This document shows, one piece after another, positions 21,798 through 31,152 of a stretch of 49,886 nucleotides of DNA (its first letter is position 1; each line of letters opens with the position of its first letter). The notes beneath the pieces are model-generated. The model worked only from the letters and a program-made list of their open reading frames with translations. It was not told the origin of the DNA and did not search any database. The stretch lies in the NCBI RefSeq assembly GCF_014467235.1, contig NZ_NKHP01000028.1, positions 1 through 49,886 of the forward strand, given 5' to 3'. The stretch is from Xenorhabdus indica (GTDB lineage Bacteria; Pseudomonadota; Gammaproteobacteria; Enterobacterales; Enterobacteriaceae). The position numbers were made by a program, and so were the translations under genes.

Positions 21798-23225
21798 GTG
21801 AGTGAAAGTAAAACCGAGTTTCTGATGAACAGCCTGGCTGACACACTCAATAAGCGGATGCTGTATGCGTCTGGCGGTGTGAGCGGCAATACCAAACGCA
21901 CCAATATCTATGCGGAGTTTGGTTACCCAGAGCGGCTGACCTTTCGTGAGTATTACAACGCCTATGAACGCAACGCGGTTGCGAATGCCGCGATCCATCG
22001 GCTATTAGATGGCTGCTGGCAGGATAACCCGACCCTGATTGAGGGTGAAGAGAAGAAAGAATCCACTGTGACCAGTGCCTGGGAAAAGCACGTCACGAAG
22101 CTGTTAAAACCGTTCTGGGCGAAAATCAAAGACGCTGACCGCCGGAATATGATCGGGCATTACTCGGCGTTGCTGATTCAGGTCAGGGACAGTCGGGCAT
22201 GGTATGAGCCGATTGATACGGCGGTGGTATCACGATTAAAAGCCGAGGCACTGGTGAACCTGATCCCGGTCTGGGAATCTCAGTTGACCGTGGCGGAGTG
22301 GGATACGGATATCAATTCAGACACCTACGGGCAGCCAGCCATGTTCAACTTTGATGAACGTCCGGTCGGCCAGGTTGAGATACAAGGGCCAGCCAAGCAA
22401 CTCGCTATTCACCCCTCACGGGTGATTATTTTGTGCGAAGGGGCGGAGGATGGCGATATTTTCTCAGGCACACCCTTGCTTCGGGCAGGCTATAACAAAC
22501 TGCTGGATATTGAAAAGGTCTCCGGGGGCAGTGCCGAAGGATTCCTGAAAAACGCTTCCCGCCAGATTGGGGTGGAGTTTGATAAAGAAACTGATTTACA
22601 CAATATCACCACGGCGGCGGTTCAGGCCGGTTATCCAGATCTGGGCGCCGCACTGGAAGACAAAATCCACAAACTTAACCGGGGGACGGATTCTGCTGCG
22701 GTGATGCAGGCCGGAAAGCTGAATGTCTTGTCAGTGACACCGGGCGATCCTACACCCACATGGGAAGTCACTACCCGTGAGTTCTGTGCTTCGGTGCAAG
22801 TACCGTTTACTGTCCTGTTTGGTACGCAGACCGGAAAATTAGCCGGTGATAAAGATGATGCGACTTGGAAAGTCCGCCTGAACGGTCGTCGGTGGGGATT
22901 TCTGACCCAGTATATTACCCGATTGATAACGCGATTGTGGGAAGTGGGCATTATCGAACCGCCTCAATCGGGCGAAGTCACCATTGCCTGGTCTGACATG
23001 CTCGCCGCCAGTGAGCAGGAGAAGATCGACAATATGATAAAGATGGCCGAAGCGGCACTGAAAACCCAGCAGGCATTCGGCACACCGATATTCACGGCCA
23101 ATGAAATTCGTACCGTGGGTGAGCTGGAGCCGTTGGAAGATGAGCCGGAACCACAGGGTGCAGAAGGAGATCCGCTGACTGATGACCAAGAGCAGAATCG
23201 GCACCCCGATCATACCGAGAAATAA
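21798..23225 (+). CDS. Portal protein (DUF1073 type)
   Basis: A 475-residue portal: N-terminal FGYPERLTFREYYNAYERNA, then AAIHRLLDGCWQDNP, RVIILCEGAEDG, and the C-terminal TGKLAGDKDDATWKVRLNGR segment. It forms the dodecameric ring at the head vertex. GTG start with AAGGAG eight bases upstream; the GTG at 21789 overlaps the SD. The family name in databases mentions Acb1, but this is a structural portal by position and length. Confidence 0.87.
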   Translation: MSESKTEFLMNSLADTLNKRMLYASGGVSGNTKRTNIYAEFGYPERLTFREYYNAYERNAVANAAIHRLLDGCWQDNPTLIEGEEKKESTVTSAWEKHVTKLLKPFWAKIKDADRRNMIGHYSALLIQVRDSRAWYEPIDTAVVSRLKAEALVNLIPVWESQLTVAEWDTDINSDTYGQPAMFNFDERPVGQVEIQGPAKQLAIHPSRVIILCEGAEDGDIFSGTPLLRAGYNKLLDIEKVSGGSAEGFLKNASRQIGVEFDKETDLHNITTAAVQAGYPDLGAALEDKIHKLNRGTDSAAVMQAGKLNVLSVTPGDPTPTWEVTTREFCASVQVPFTVLFGTQTGKLAGDKDDATWKVRLNGRRWGFLTQYITRLITRLWEVGIIEPPQSGEVTIAWSDMLAASEQEKIDNMIKMAEAALKTQQAFGTPIFTANEIRTVGELEPLEDEPEPQGAEGDPLTDDQEQNRHPDHTEK

Positions 23226-24150
23226 ACGCGACCCGACTCAGTCATACCGACCCGTTAATAAGATGTTCCGGGATATCGAACGGCGCTATGACGGCATCAA
23301 AAAAGCCCTCAGACAGTTATTCGACTGGCAATTAACTGGCAGAACACAGGCAAGCAATGCCGGGCTATCGTATACCCTGCATGGCAACATACTCTATCAA
23401 GTCAATGCGGGAAGTTTTATCTATGACCTGTCAGCCAGTGAGCTGGCCTTATTGCTTGAGCGGATACAAATCATTTTGGACGACTATCTGCTGGCAGGCG
23501 GTAACGACCAGCTATGGGCTTTCAGCTATGTGGCGGAGGAATACCAGCGCGGAACCGTAAACGCTTATACCAACCTGTCGGCACAATCAGCCGTCTATGC
23601 GCAGCAAACCACGCTTGCGGCGCTGTTATCAACACCTGCTTATCAGAATCAGGTGGCGGCGGCGTTGGTGTCTGCCTACAGCGACTGGAAAGGGCTGTCT
23701 GATGCGGCAAGGGCCGATTTATCCCATGTTATCGCTGAGGCGATTGCCCGTGGCATTAATCCCAGAGAGACGGCGGTGATTATCAGCAAGCGCCTTGATG
23801 TGTCGATGAGCAGAGCGAAAAATATCGCCCAGACGGAGCAGGTCGGTGCATTGCGACAAGCCAACTGGAACGAAATGGCGTGGGCCAGCGGGCGGTTAGG
23901 ACTGAATACCCGGTTGCTGTGGTTATCAGCTTTAAAACCTACCACCCGGCAATGGCACGCGACGAGGCACGGGAAACTCTACACCAAACCGGAAGTAGAG
24001 GAATTCTATGCCAAAAACGGTAATCGCTACCGCTGCTACTGTGCGCAACAGCCTGTAGTGCTGGACGATAACGACAAACTGTATAACACGGGCCTGACCG
24101 CGCGGCTGGACGCAGAGCGCAAAGGCTGGCAGGGCAATTCATCTCAGTAA
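23182..24150 (+). CDS. Head morphogenesis protein (SPP1 gp7/MuF-like)
   Basis: A 322-residue minor head protein. Helical N-terminal two thirds; the C-terminal part has the gp7 signature RAKNIAQTEQVGALRQANWN, then PTTRQWHATRHGKLYTKP and a final CYCAQQPVV. It starts 44 bases inside the portal gene. It is thought to sit inside the procapsid near the portal. Confidence 0.82.
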   Translation: MTKSRIGTPIIPRNKRDPTQSYRPVNKMFRDIERRYDGIKKALRQLFDWQLTGRTQASNAGLSYTLHGNILYQVNAGSFIYDLSASELALLLERIQIILDDYLLAGGNDQLWAFSYVAEEYQRGTVNAYTNLSAQSAVYAQQTTLAALLSTPAYQNQVAAALVSAYSDWKGLSDAARADLSHVIAEAIARGINPRETAVIISKRLDVSMSRAKNIAQTEQVGALRQANWNEMAWASGRLGLNTRLLWLSALKPTTRQWHATRHGKLYTKPEVEEFYAKNGNRYRCYCAQQPVVLDDNDKLYNTGLTARLDAERKGWQGNSSQ

Positions 24151-24170
24151 CAACGCAAAGAGGCGACGAC

Positions 24171-25538
24171 ATGGAATTCTATGGAATTCATGTTAAGTCA
24201 CTGGCCTTAAACTCCGCCAATATCGCAACAGAAACCCTTGATGGTGATGAGCATATCGTCATTCGTGGCGTGGTGCCTGTCGTGGATGATGTTGTGATGA
24301 ACGGAGGGTTATATCCCGCCAGTGAAATTAACAAGAGCTATCAGTCAATGGAAGGGAAACCGGTGCCTTACGGACACCCGAAAATTGACGGTCAGTATAT
24401 TTCGGCTGACAGGCCCAGAGCCGTGAATCAGTTTCATATCGGTGCCTGGGCGGAGAACGTACGCAAAGACGGTGACCGGGTGATGATGGATGTGAAGGTC
24501 AACCGACGCTTTGCGGAATCCTCTGATAAGGGAAAAGAATTTTTATCCCGTGTGGATGACATTATCGCCGGGAACAGTGCCGATCCTATTCATGTTTCCA
24601 CCGGATTACTGCTCCAGCGAGAACAAAATAAGGGCAAGTCAAAAGGCAAAGCGTATAGCTGGATTGCCCGGAATATGCACTTTGACCATATCGCCGTATT
24701 GCCCGCCAGTGAGCCGGGAGCGGCGACACCGGAAGAAGGGGTGGGGATGTTTGTTAACGCTGACGGTGAGCGCCTTGAAGTTGAACAGGTCAATTTGTCT
24801 GAAGCCGCTAATTGCACCCAAGAGGGACTGATTGATAAGGCAAAGTTCTTTTTTAGCAACGCAGCCAATTTTTCATTCGACGACATTTATTCTGCATTGA
24901 GAACGCAGTTAAAAGCGACTTACGCCGATGATGACTGGCCTTACCCGGAGACGGTCTGGCCTGACAAATTCATCTATTACCACTTCGGTAAAACCTACCA
25001 GCAAAAATACCTCATGAACGATGACGGTACTGCCGAACTCGTGGGTGAGCCTGTGGAAGTGGTACGCAAGCCCACTGAATACGAAGAAATAAAAACCAAT
25101 AAGGAACACAACCCGATGAAAGACATGATTATTAATGCGCTGAAAGCCGCCAACAAAGCCACAGACGGTAAATCTGACGTGGAATTGCTGGCTGCTTATA
25201 ACGTATTGAAAGAGGCAGAGCAAAAAGCTAGGGAAGAGAAAGAGAAGAAAGCAAAAGAGAAGGATGTAATAACCAACGCCAACGACATGCCCGACTGGGC
25301 GAAGTTAATGAGCGATGAGATTAAAGGGCTGAAAAGCGTATTGACTGCCAATGCGGACAAAGAAAAAGCCGACAAACGCGCGGCAGTCAAAGCGAAATTC
25401 GGTCTGGATGACATGGCAGTTAACACACTGGAGGGCGCGGCACTTGATGGCCTGTATGCGCAGTGCCAGTCCTCAATCGGGCTGAATTCAGCCTTTACTC
25501 ATACCCCTTCAGAATCATTCACCTCAATGCCGGAGTAA
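24171..25538 (+). CDS. DUF2213 prohead protease/scaffold-like protein
   Basis: A 455-residue protein. Residues 1-200 form the DUF2213 protease-like domain (NGGLYPASEINKSYQSMEGK, PVPYGHPKIDGQYI, and NMHFDHIAVLPASEPGAA). The C-terminal half is Lys/Glu/Ala-rich and likely coiled (KEAEQKAREEKEKKAKEKD), like a scaffold. This protease-scaffold order before the decoration and capsid genes is usual. GAGG before the ATG. Confidence 0.8.
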   Translation: MEFYGIHVKSLALNSANIATETLDGDEHIVIRGVVPVVDDVVMNGGLYPASEINKSYQSMEGKPVPYGHPKIDGQYISADRPRAVNQFHIGAWAENVRKDGDRVMMDVKVNRRFAESSDKGKEFLSRVDDIIAGNSADPIHVSTGLLLQREQNKGKSKGKAYSWIARNMHFDHIAVLPASEPGAATPEEGVGMFVNADGERLEVEQVNLSEAANCTQEGLIDKAKFFFSNAANFSFDDIYSALRTQLKATYADDDWPYPETVWPDKFIYYHFGKTYQQKYLMNDDGTAELVGEPVEVVRKPTEYEEIKTNKEHNPMKDMIINALKAANKATDGKSDVELLAAYNVLKEAEQKAREEKEKKAKEKDVITNANDMPDWAKLMSDEIKGLKSVLTANADKEKADKRAAVKAKFGLDDMAVNTLEGAALDGLYAQCQSSIGLNSAFTHTPSESFTSMPE

Positions 25539-25543
25539 CAAAC

Positions 25544-25972
25544 ATGGCGAAAAATGGAAAACGCGTTATTCATGCGGGCGGTTTATTCCCTAACCCGATG
25601 CTGAACAGAGAAGGGGTAGCCGCAGTCGATACGCTGCCCGGCACGATTGGTTATTTTGACAAAGGCAAATTCAAAGCCTCCGCAGACGGCAAAGAGACGG
25701 CAATACAGTATGTCGCCAATATCGACTATTTGCGTTGCCAGACAGTGGATGATCCTATCAAAACCGGTGAGGTGGTCGTGAGTATGCAGCCGTTGGCAGG
25801 CATGTTCCTGAATATCCGTGCGGCTGCCGGCACGTACAGAAAGGGGCAACCTGTGGCCGTGGCTAACGGTCAGATCACTGCGGCAGGTGAAGGGGCTGCT
25901 GTCTTTGCCTATATCGAAGAAGACAACATTACAGCTAAAGCGTGCGATCTGGTTCGCGTAGTATTCAAGTAA
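25544..25972 (+). CDS. Head decoration/structural cement protein
   Basis: A 142-residue protein (MAKNGKRVIHAGGLFPNPML start) with beta-rich VVVSMQPLAGMFLNIRAAAGTY, lying immediately upstream of the major capsid gene, the place of decoration proteins. CGGAG is the SD. An earlier in-frame start at 25463 lies within the scaffold gene and is rejected. Confidence 0.7.
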   Translation: MAKNGKRVIHAGGLFPNPMLNREGVAAVDTLPGTIGYFDKGKFKASADGKETAIQYVANIDYLRCQTVDDPIKTGEVVVSMQPLAGMFLNIRAAAGTYRKGQPVAVANGQITAAGEGAAVFAYIEEDNITAKACDLVRVVFK

Positions 25973-25982
25973 GGAGAGATGA

Positions 25983-27074
25983 ATGCTGGTATTTTCAACC
26001 AAAAAGGCCACCGAAACCGGAAACCTTGAAGCCAACCAAATGCAGTTCCGTGAACTCGAAGCGGCCCGTAATGCTTCGGCACAGGCCGTGGCTGACTTTT
26101 TTGCCCGTACCCGCTGGCGGGGGGATGCCGCTAACACGCCGGAGCTGAATGCGGTCAATGCCATTGACGATATTCGCCGTCTGTATCGCACGTATGATCA
26201 GACCGTACTGGCAGAGTTTGAGCCGAATACGGAATTCACTTTGTTGAATGACCTGATGCCACTGTCTCGTTCGGTACGTCTGGAAGAGTCGGTGTATGAG
26301 TATGCGCGTACCGGTGGCAAAGGCTGGGCACATACCTCCATGAGCGGTCAGATTGGTGCGGCACTGGATGCGCGGACGTATTCCTTTGATGGCACGATGG
26401 TGCCTATCCATGATTCCGGCTTCAAATTCCAGTGGCGTGACCCGATTTTCAACAAAGGTTCGGCGCTGGCATCACTGGCCGATGCGCAACGCGGTTCGGT
26501 TGAGAATGTCCGCCGTCAGTATATGGATTACGTCTTTAACGGCTTCCGTGATGAAGAGGGCAACTACATTCAGTTTGACGGCAAGACGTGGAAGGGCCTG
26601 AAAGCCGATGAACGTGTGGGTATGGTGGATCTGGGCGCAGGTGGCCTGAATATCGACTTTACCCAAGCCGAGGCAAAATCGATCCGCGAAGGGGCCATTG
26701 CCCTGCGTGACACTTTGCGCCTGAAAAACAACATGTACGCCGAACAGACGTGGTATGTCTCCGGTAACATTCTGTCTCACTGGGAGAAGATTTACTTTGA
26801 CGTGAATTCAACCCGTACCGTACTGGAAGAAGTGCAGAAGCTGACCGGCATCAAAGCCATCAAAGAAGACTTCGAGCTGAAAGGTAATGAAATCATGGTG
26901 GTGCCGCTGGGCGCGGGTGTGATTGCCCCTATCGTCGGGCAGGCATTCGGTACCGTTGCCGATCCGCGTCCACATTACAACTCTGACTATGTGTGGCGCA
27001 CATGGGGTGCGGCAGGCCTGATGGTCAAGACCGATATCAACAACCAGCACGGCATCTTATTCGCGAAAGGGTAA
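25983..27074 (+). CDS. Major capsid protein
   Basis: A 363-residue capsid protein of HK97 fold type: N-terminal helix with Gln/Ala/Arg-rich segment, EFTLLNDLMPLSRSVRLEES (spine region), GWAHTSMSGQIGA, and a beta-rich C-terminus with NNQHGILFAKG. GGAGA precedes the ATG. Highly expressed; placed after the decoration gene and before head-completion genes. Confidence 0.88.
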   Translation: MLVFSTKKATETGNLEANQMQFRELEAARNASAQAVADFFARTRWRGDAANTPELNAVNAIDDIRRLYRTYDQTVLAEFEPNTEFTLLNDLMPLSRSVRLEESVYEYARTGGKGWAHTSMSGQIGAALDARTYSFDGTMVPIHDSGFKFQWRDPIFNKGSALASLADAQRGSVENVRRQYMDYVFNGFRDEEGNYIQFDGKTWKGLKADERVGMVDLGAGGLNIDFTQAEAKSIREGAIALRDTLRLKNNMYAEQTWYVSGNILSHWEKIYFDVNSTRTVLEEVQKLTGIKAIKEDFELKGNEIMVVPLGAGVIAPIVGQAFGTVADPRPHYNSDYVWRTWGAAGLMVKTDINNQHGILFAKG

Positions 27075-27083
27075 GGAACAGTT

Positions 27084-27335
27084 ATGGCATTAGTTAAAGT
27101 GATTGCGGGTAATCTGTTTTCGGGGGCCAGTCTCCAGAATCTGGTGGTGGGTGATAAGGTCGAGGTGGATCAGGCGACGGCGCAGCGTTGGGCACAGATT
27201 GGATTGGTCGAATTGCTTGAAGACCGGATGTTTGAGGTGGCTACACCCCACCATCCTCCTGAGTCTGACCCAGAAAAACCACCCAAAGTCAAAGGGAAGA
27301 AGGATAAACCCGATGGTGACGATAACGCTGAATGA
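27084..27335 (+). CDS. Small head-associated protein, 83 aa
   Basis: MALVKVIAGNLFSGASLQNL start; compact N-terminal fold then an acidic/basic low-complexity tail (PHHPPESDPEKPPKVKGKKD). Such proteins lie after the capsid gene in many P22/lambda mosaics. It overlaps the next gene by 23 bases. AAGGA SD. Confidence 0.62.
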   Translation: MALVKVIAGNLFSGASLQNLVVGDKVEVDQATAQRWAQIGLVELLEDRMFEVATPHHPPESDPEKPPKVKGKKDKPDGDDNAE

Positions 27336-27681
27336 CATCAGGCCGATGATCGCCGAGCTGGGGTTTACTCTGCCTGATCCCGTACTCGAACTGCTGTTGG
27401 ATCAGGTTAATGCAACCGCCGGATGCATGGCGACTCAGGGTTATGCTGAACAGTTGCAAAAGTTACTGCTTATCTATGCTGCTGTGCGTCTGGCCTCCCT
27501 GTCCGGGGCACGAAAAATTGCCTCACAGAGTACGCCTTCTGGCGCTTCCCGCTCATTTACTTATGATTCCTCTGGCACGGATTACCTGCTCAAACAGATT
27601 AAAGCGTGGGATACGTCCGGCTGTTTGGCTGGCTTACCGCTGGAAAGTCAATCGGTCGGCTTCTTTGATGTGGTGGGGTAA
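27313..27681 (+). CDS. Head-tail connector (adaptor-like) protein
   Basis: A 122-residue helical protein (MVTITLNDIRPMIAELGFTL start; LLDQVNATAGCMATQGYAEQ, then LIYAAVRLASLSGA) with the shape of gp6/gp4-type head-completion adaptors. Start lies inside the previous gene with AAGGA upstream. The longer frame from 27103 is only an extension through that gene. Confidence 0.65.
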   Translation: MVTITLNDIRPMIAELGFTLPDPVLELLLDQVNATAGCMATQGYAEQLQKLLLIYAAVRLASLSGARKIASQSTPSGASRSFTYDSSGTDYLLKQIKAWDTSGCLAGLPLESQSVGFFDVVG

Positions 27682-27683
27682 TC

Positions 27684-28031
27684 ATGGCAAGTAATTCAAA
27701 TTGGGCTTATACCGCCCCTTGTACCTTCTGGAAGCGATTGGAAACGGATGAATACGGAAGTCCGCTTGGTTATGCAACGCCGAAAATCATCTGGTGTGAT
27801 TATCAGGGGGGCCTGTCCAACAAAATGTCAGGCACTGGTGCTGAACTGGTTGCCAAAAACACCTTCTGGACGGAGTTTGCTGATGCGTCCATCGGGGATT
27901 ATATCCTGATTGGTGAATCTTCCGATCCGAATCCCATTACAGCAGGCGCTGATGAAATCAAACATCTTGTTCGTTATGCGGATACATTCGAACGTCTGGC
28001 CGATGATTATGCGCTAGTGACCGGAGTCTGA
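27684..28031 (+). CDS. Head-closure/stopper-like protein
   Basis: A 115-residue beta-rich protein (WAYTAPCTFWKRLETDEYGS, then GGLSNKMSGTGAELVAKNTF) in the position of the stopper/head-closure gene between adaptor and neck genes. Starts two bases after the adaptor stop. Assignment by order and size. Confidence 0.6.
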   Translation: MASNSNWAYTAPCTFWKRLETDEYGSPLGYATPKIIWCDYQGGLSNKMSGTGAELVAKNTFWTEFADASIGDYILIGESSDPNPITAGADEIKHLVRYADTFERLADDYALVTGV

Positions 28032-28032
28032 T

Positions 28033-28401
28033 ATGGGCGTCAAAGTCATCGGTATTCGTGAAGCACAATCCCGACTCAATGCACTAATCGGCGATATCCG
28101 GGGGCGCAAAGTAGTTCGCGCTGTGTATAAGGCTCTGTATATCGGCAGTACGCAGGCGGCGCTTTATACCCCGATTGATACGTCCACGCTGATTAATTCC
28201 CAGTTCCGTGATGTGAGCTTTGAGGGGGTCCGGCTCACCGGGCGGGTGGGCTATTCGGCAAACTACGCCGTCTATGTTCATGATCCGAATGTGAAGCAGG
28301 ATTTTCGCCGGGCAACCGCGAAGAAAGCGTTCCTGAAACAGGGCTTTGATGAGATGAGAGGGGAAATAGATAACGCGGTCGCACAGGAGCTGAAACTATG
28401 A
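28033..28401 (+). CDS. HK97 gp10-like neck/tail-completion protein
   Basis: A 122-residue protein with ALYIGSTQAALYTPIDTSTL, VGYSANYAVYVHD and KAFLKQGFDEMRGEID: the HK97 gp10 pattern. Its stop overlaps the tail terminator start. Links the head connector to the tail. Confidence 0.72.
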   Translation: MGVKVIGIREAQSRLNALIGDIRGRKVVRAVYKALYIGSTQAALYTPIDTSTLINSQFRDVSFEGVRLTGRVGYSANYAVYVHDPNVKQDFRRATAKKAFLKQGFDEMRGEIDNAVAQELKL

Positions 28402-28772
28402 TGGCCTTTGAACAATTCCGCCATTATCTGGCAAAAGCGGGGTTGGTTGATGGATTCAAAATCCAGATGCTCAACTGGATTGAGCAAAAAGGCGATGGCG
28501 GTCAGACACCCTATATGGTCTTTCAGCCAGCCGGGGGAACCGGTCGGCTGGATGATTTAGGGGCGGATGACCATGTGCAGGTCATTCTGGTCAGCGGGCA
28601 GAATCATCCCCAGCCGGTTATCCAGCGCGCACAGGCTATCCTGAATTATGTCGCGGCGCATCCTGATGATGATGACCTGAACGGAGTCTTTAATCTGGGT
28701 GGCCTGACAACCCCTATTCCCACCCAAGAGAACCGGTACGTTATCCGGCTACTCTTTCGCTGCACATCCTAA
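28398..28772 (+). CDS. Tail terminator (gpU-like)
   Basis: A 124-residue protein (FEQFRHYLAKAGLVDGFKIQ; YMVFQPAGGTGRL; HVQVILVSGQN; then ENRYVIRLLFRCTS) of the tail-terminator type that caps the tube. Overlaps the gp10-like gene by four bases. Confidence 0.68.
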   Translation: MMAFEQFRHYLAKAGLVDGFKIQMLNWIEQKGDGGQTPYMVFQPAGGTGRLDDLGADDHVQVILVSGQNHPQPVIQRAQAILNYVAAHPDDDDLNGVFNLGGLTTPIPTQENRYVIRLLFRCTS

Positions 28773-28774
28773 TC

Positions 28775-28798
28775 AGGTCACCTCGCGTGGCCTTTTTT
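28775..28798 (+). terminator. Internal terminator between tail terminator and tube genes
   Basis: AGGTCAC-ctcgc-GTGGCCT (one G-U pair) followed by TTTTTT. Inside the late operon this would reduce or condition expression unless transcription is antiterminated by Q. Confidence 0.6.
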
Positions 28799-28823
28799 AT
28801 TTTTATTATAAGAGGTTATTCAT

Positions 28824-29342
28824 ATGGCAAATTGCCCGGTAGAGACCAATAAACTGATTGGTCGTCATGCCATTATTCGTATTGCTAAAGGGTGTCCTGA
28901 CACCGCGCCGAAGCAAGCCGCTTTTTTACGGCTTGGAGCGCTGACCACCAAATCTTTCGACCTGTCACCCAATACCCTGACGTCTGAAGCCGATGATTCA
29001 AAAGGGCTGGTAGAAAGTGTCGTCACCAGTATGGACTTAACCATCAGCTTTGATGGGGAGTACCGCAAACAGGATAAAAAAGACGATTTCGGCCCGTTGC
29101 GGCTGTTGAAGGAAATCCCACAGGAAGTGCAGGCCGGTCGTCAGCCCGCTTACTGGGTGCAGATGGACTTCACTGGTGACAATGCCTTCGTTTTACAGGG
29201 CTATATGGTGTTTACCTCCTGGTCATCTCAGTTCGGCGCGAATGAAATTGCCACCTATTCCGGCGAGTTGAAGGTCAGTGATGCGGATTCGGTGGACTGG
29301 TTGATTGAAGAAGCGGTCACAAAACCGCAAACAGTCGGGTGA
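28824..29342 (+). CDS. Major tail tube protein
   Basis: A 172-residue protein (RLGALTTKSFDLSPNTLTSE, SMDLTISFDGEYR, and a YWVQMDFTG to YSGELKVSDAD C-terminus) of the phage tail tube type. SD AAGAGG. Followed by a hairpin at 29364-29385 before the chaperone. Confidence 0.78.
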   Translation: MANCPVETNKLIGRHAIIRIAKGCPDTAPKQAAFLRLGALTTKSFDLSPNTLTSEADDSKGLVESVVTSMDLTISFDGEYRKQDKKDDFGPLRLLKEIPQEVQAGRQPAYWVQMDFTGDNAFVLQGYMVFTSWSSQFGANEIATYSGELKVSDADSVDWLIEEAVTKPQTVG

Positions 29343-29406
29343 TCGTCATTACTGGCTATTACAAAGGGGGGCTTGCGAGCGCCCTTGATAATATTCAGGA
29401 GGATTT

Positions 29407-30093
29407 ATGACACCCATGCTTGAAATCGGAGAGATGGTGATCTCCACGGAGAAAAAAGATTTTTCCCTGTCTCCCTCATTCGCCGCCATGACCCGCCTGG
29501 GCACACCCCGGCAGATTGTGGAGGCTTACACGTTACTTAACGGGGCAGAAGCTCAGGCGCTGATTCAACGGGCTATGCTGGCTTACGGCACGATCCCCGA
29601 CTGGCTGGTTGCGTTAATGCATAAGCCCGTATTTGGTCGCGCTGTCCTGTCAACCGCGATGCGGGTCATACAGGCCTGTTGTGACGAGGATGTTGACGAC
29701 CTGACTGGCGAGTGGCATCCCGGACAGCGAGGCATTGTTTATCGTCCGGGCAGCCTGCCCATTAAGGATATTATCCTGATTGCCAAAGAGTTGATCACGC
29801 ACGGTGTGATTGGCAAGGTGAAACTGCGAAAACTTCAGCGTCATGAAGGCACGGAAACCTATTCCGACCAATTTAACGCGATTGAATATATCAATGCGGC
29901 GCGGACACATTTCAGTATGTCACGCGGGGAAGCGGAACGGTTAACCATGACTGAGTTTCAGATGATACTGAAAGCAAAATTCCCGGATGAAAAAGGCTTT
30001 ACCCGTGAAGAATACGATGCCGTGATGGAGGCGGATGATAAGCGGACCCATGATCTGCTCAGTGGCAAACGAAGATTAGTGAGTATAAAGTAG
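29407..30093 (+). CDS. Tail assembly chaperone (gpG-like)
   Basis: A 228-residue helical protein between tube and tape measure, with strong SD (AGGAGG). Residues 1-60 (MLEIGEMVISTEKKDFSLSP) resemble DUF6246-type tail proteins; the C-terminal part has TMTEFQMILKAKFPDEKGFT. I find no long frame that a -1 shift at its end would add, so a GT-style fusion is not supported here. Confidence 0.65.
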   Translation: MTPMLEIGEMVISTEKKDFSLSPSFAAMTRLGTPRQIVEAYTLLNGAEAQALIQRAMLAYGTIPDWLVALMHKPVFGRAVLSTAMRVIQACCDEDVDDLTGEWHPGQRGIVYRPGSLPIKDIILIAKELITHGVIGKVKLRKLQRHEGTETYSDQFNAIEYINAARTHFSMSRGEAERLTMTEFQMILKAKFPDEKGFTREEYDAVMEADDKRTHDLLSGKRRLVSIK

Positions 30094-30390
30094 TCAAAAG
30101 CTGGAGTTACATAACAATTTGAAAAGTCAGAAATTGTTGCGGTGGCGAATGTCAATTTTCAGATAGAACTCATTGGGTTATGGGTTATTTTCGACATTGG
30201 AAAGAGGAAAATGACAACTATATGAGTATAAATAGTTGAATATTCTAGGTGCGTCCCAGTTTTAAATTGACGTTCTTTACAAAAAGTGACAGTTACGTAA
30301 TTAATAGCGTCCTATTGAAATGATAAGGTCCCCGACTATAGCCGTAGTCAGGGACCTCTAAATTGCCCAGTATTTATTAGGAATCCAAGC
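30094..30390 (+). promoter_or_regulatory. Moron leader with long hairpin
   Basis: No convincing gene; a 19-codon frame (MGYFRHWKEENDNYMSINS) at about 30182-30241 has no clear SD. AGGTCCC...GGGACCT plus GACTA/TAGTC form a two-part stem at 30326-30357, about 33 bases before the antirepressor start. A/T-rich DNA with TTTACA around 30278 may hold a moron promoter. Confidence 0.4.
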
Positions 30391-30957
30391 GTGACCATTG
30401 TAGCAGTTAAGGAAGCCCGCCAAACAATCAACGTTCCATTTTATGGCGCAGATCTTTTTATCGTTTATTACAACAACAAGCCATATGTGCCGATGAAACT
30501 CATTACCGAAGGAATGGGCCTCAACTGGACTTCGCAATTCACGAAGCTGAAAACACGCTTTCAGGAAAGTATGGTGAAAATCACGATACCAACAAAACAT
30601 GGGTTAAGGGCGATGAGCTGCCTTGCTCTGGATGAACTTGCTGACTGGTTAGCCTGCATTAACCCCAACAAAGTGAAAGCCTCCGCCAGAGAGAACGTTA
30701 TTTGGTATCAGGAAGAGTGCTATGAGGTGCTTGGTATTTACTGGGCGATGCATGAGGCGAAGAGGAAAGAGCAGGTGAGACAGCAGTCGCTGAATTTCAG
30801 GTATCTCATTAAGGTGGAAGTCTACGATCATCATTTCAAGAAAACGAACACCTTTACAGGTGGAGCGAATACCACTGAAGGTATTGTTAACGGCATTGCC
30901 CGGCAATATGGATATTACATCGAAAACATGATTTCACTACCAGCGCGCATGCTTTGA
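30391..30957 (+). CDS. P22_AR_N-type antirepressor
   Basis: A 188-residue protein with the P22 antirepressor N-terminal pattern: INVPFYGADLFIVYYNNKPY, VPMKLITEGMGLNWTSQFTK and LALDELADWLACINPNKVK. The C-terminal part (VEVYDHHFKKTNTFTGGANT) is different from P22 Ant and may be a separate effector. Start GTG. Placed as a moron within the tail genes, with a hairpin leader, suggesting independent control. Confidence 0.75.
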   Translation: MTIVAVKEARQTINVPFYGADLFIVYYNNKPYVPMKLITEGMGLNWTSQFTKLKTRFQESMVKITIPTKHGLRAMSCLALDELADWLACINPNKVKASARENVIWYQEECYEVLGIYWAMHEAKRKEQVRQQSLNFRYLIKVEVYDHHFKKTNTFTGGANTTEGIVNGIARQYGYYIENMISLPARML

Positions 30958-31152
30958 TTTCAAGCCAAGGATGGCTAAGACCCGAAACAAGTTGATACTT
31001 TTTAATACAATTCGATGGTTAAATAAACAATCTTCATATGCCCTTGGCTATTGAACCATAGGTTCAAACGGTCTAATATTACTGCAAGGAATATTTATCA
31101 ATGAGCTAAATATTGACCGCCTGTTTTAGGTGACTGGGCTTGAGGGGAGCAT

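Noticed and set aside
21115..21801. 228-codon plus-strand ORF
   Set aside because: Out-of-frame shadow of the terminase large subunit, with basic low-quality composition.
21447..21998. 183-codon minus-strand ORF
   Set aside because: Antisense to the nuclease part of the large terminase and the portal start.
21798..23225. Anti-CBASS Acb1 protein
   Set aside because: The database name of the portal domain mentions Acb1, but length, position after terminase and C-terminal motifs fit a portal; I see no separate phosphodiesterase domain.
25583..26191. 202-codon minus-strand ORF
   Set aside because: Antisense across decoration and capsid genes, which are supported by order, SDs and family features.
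29407..30140. Programmed -1 frameshift (G-GT type) at the chaperone end
   Set aside because: I could not find a convincing slippery heptamer followed by an extended alternate frame before the moron leader.
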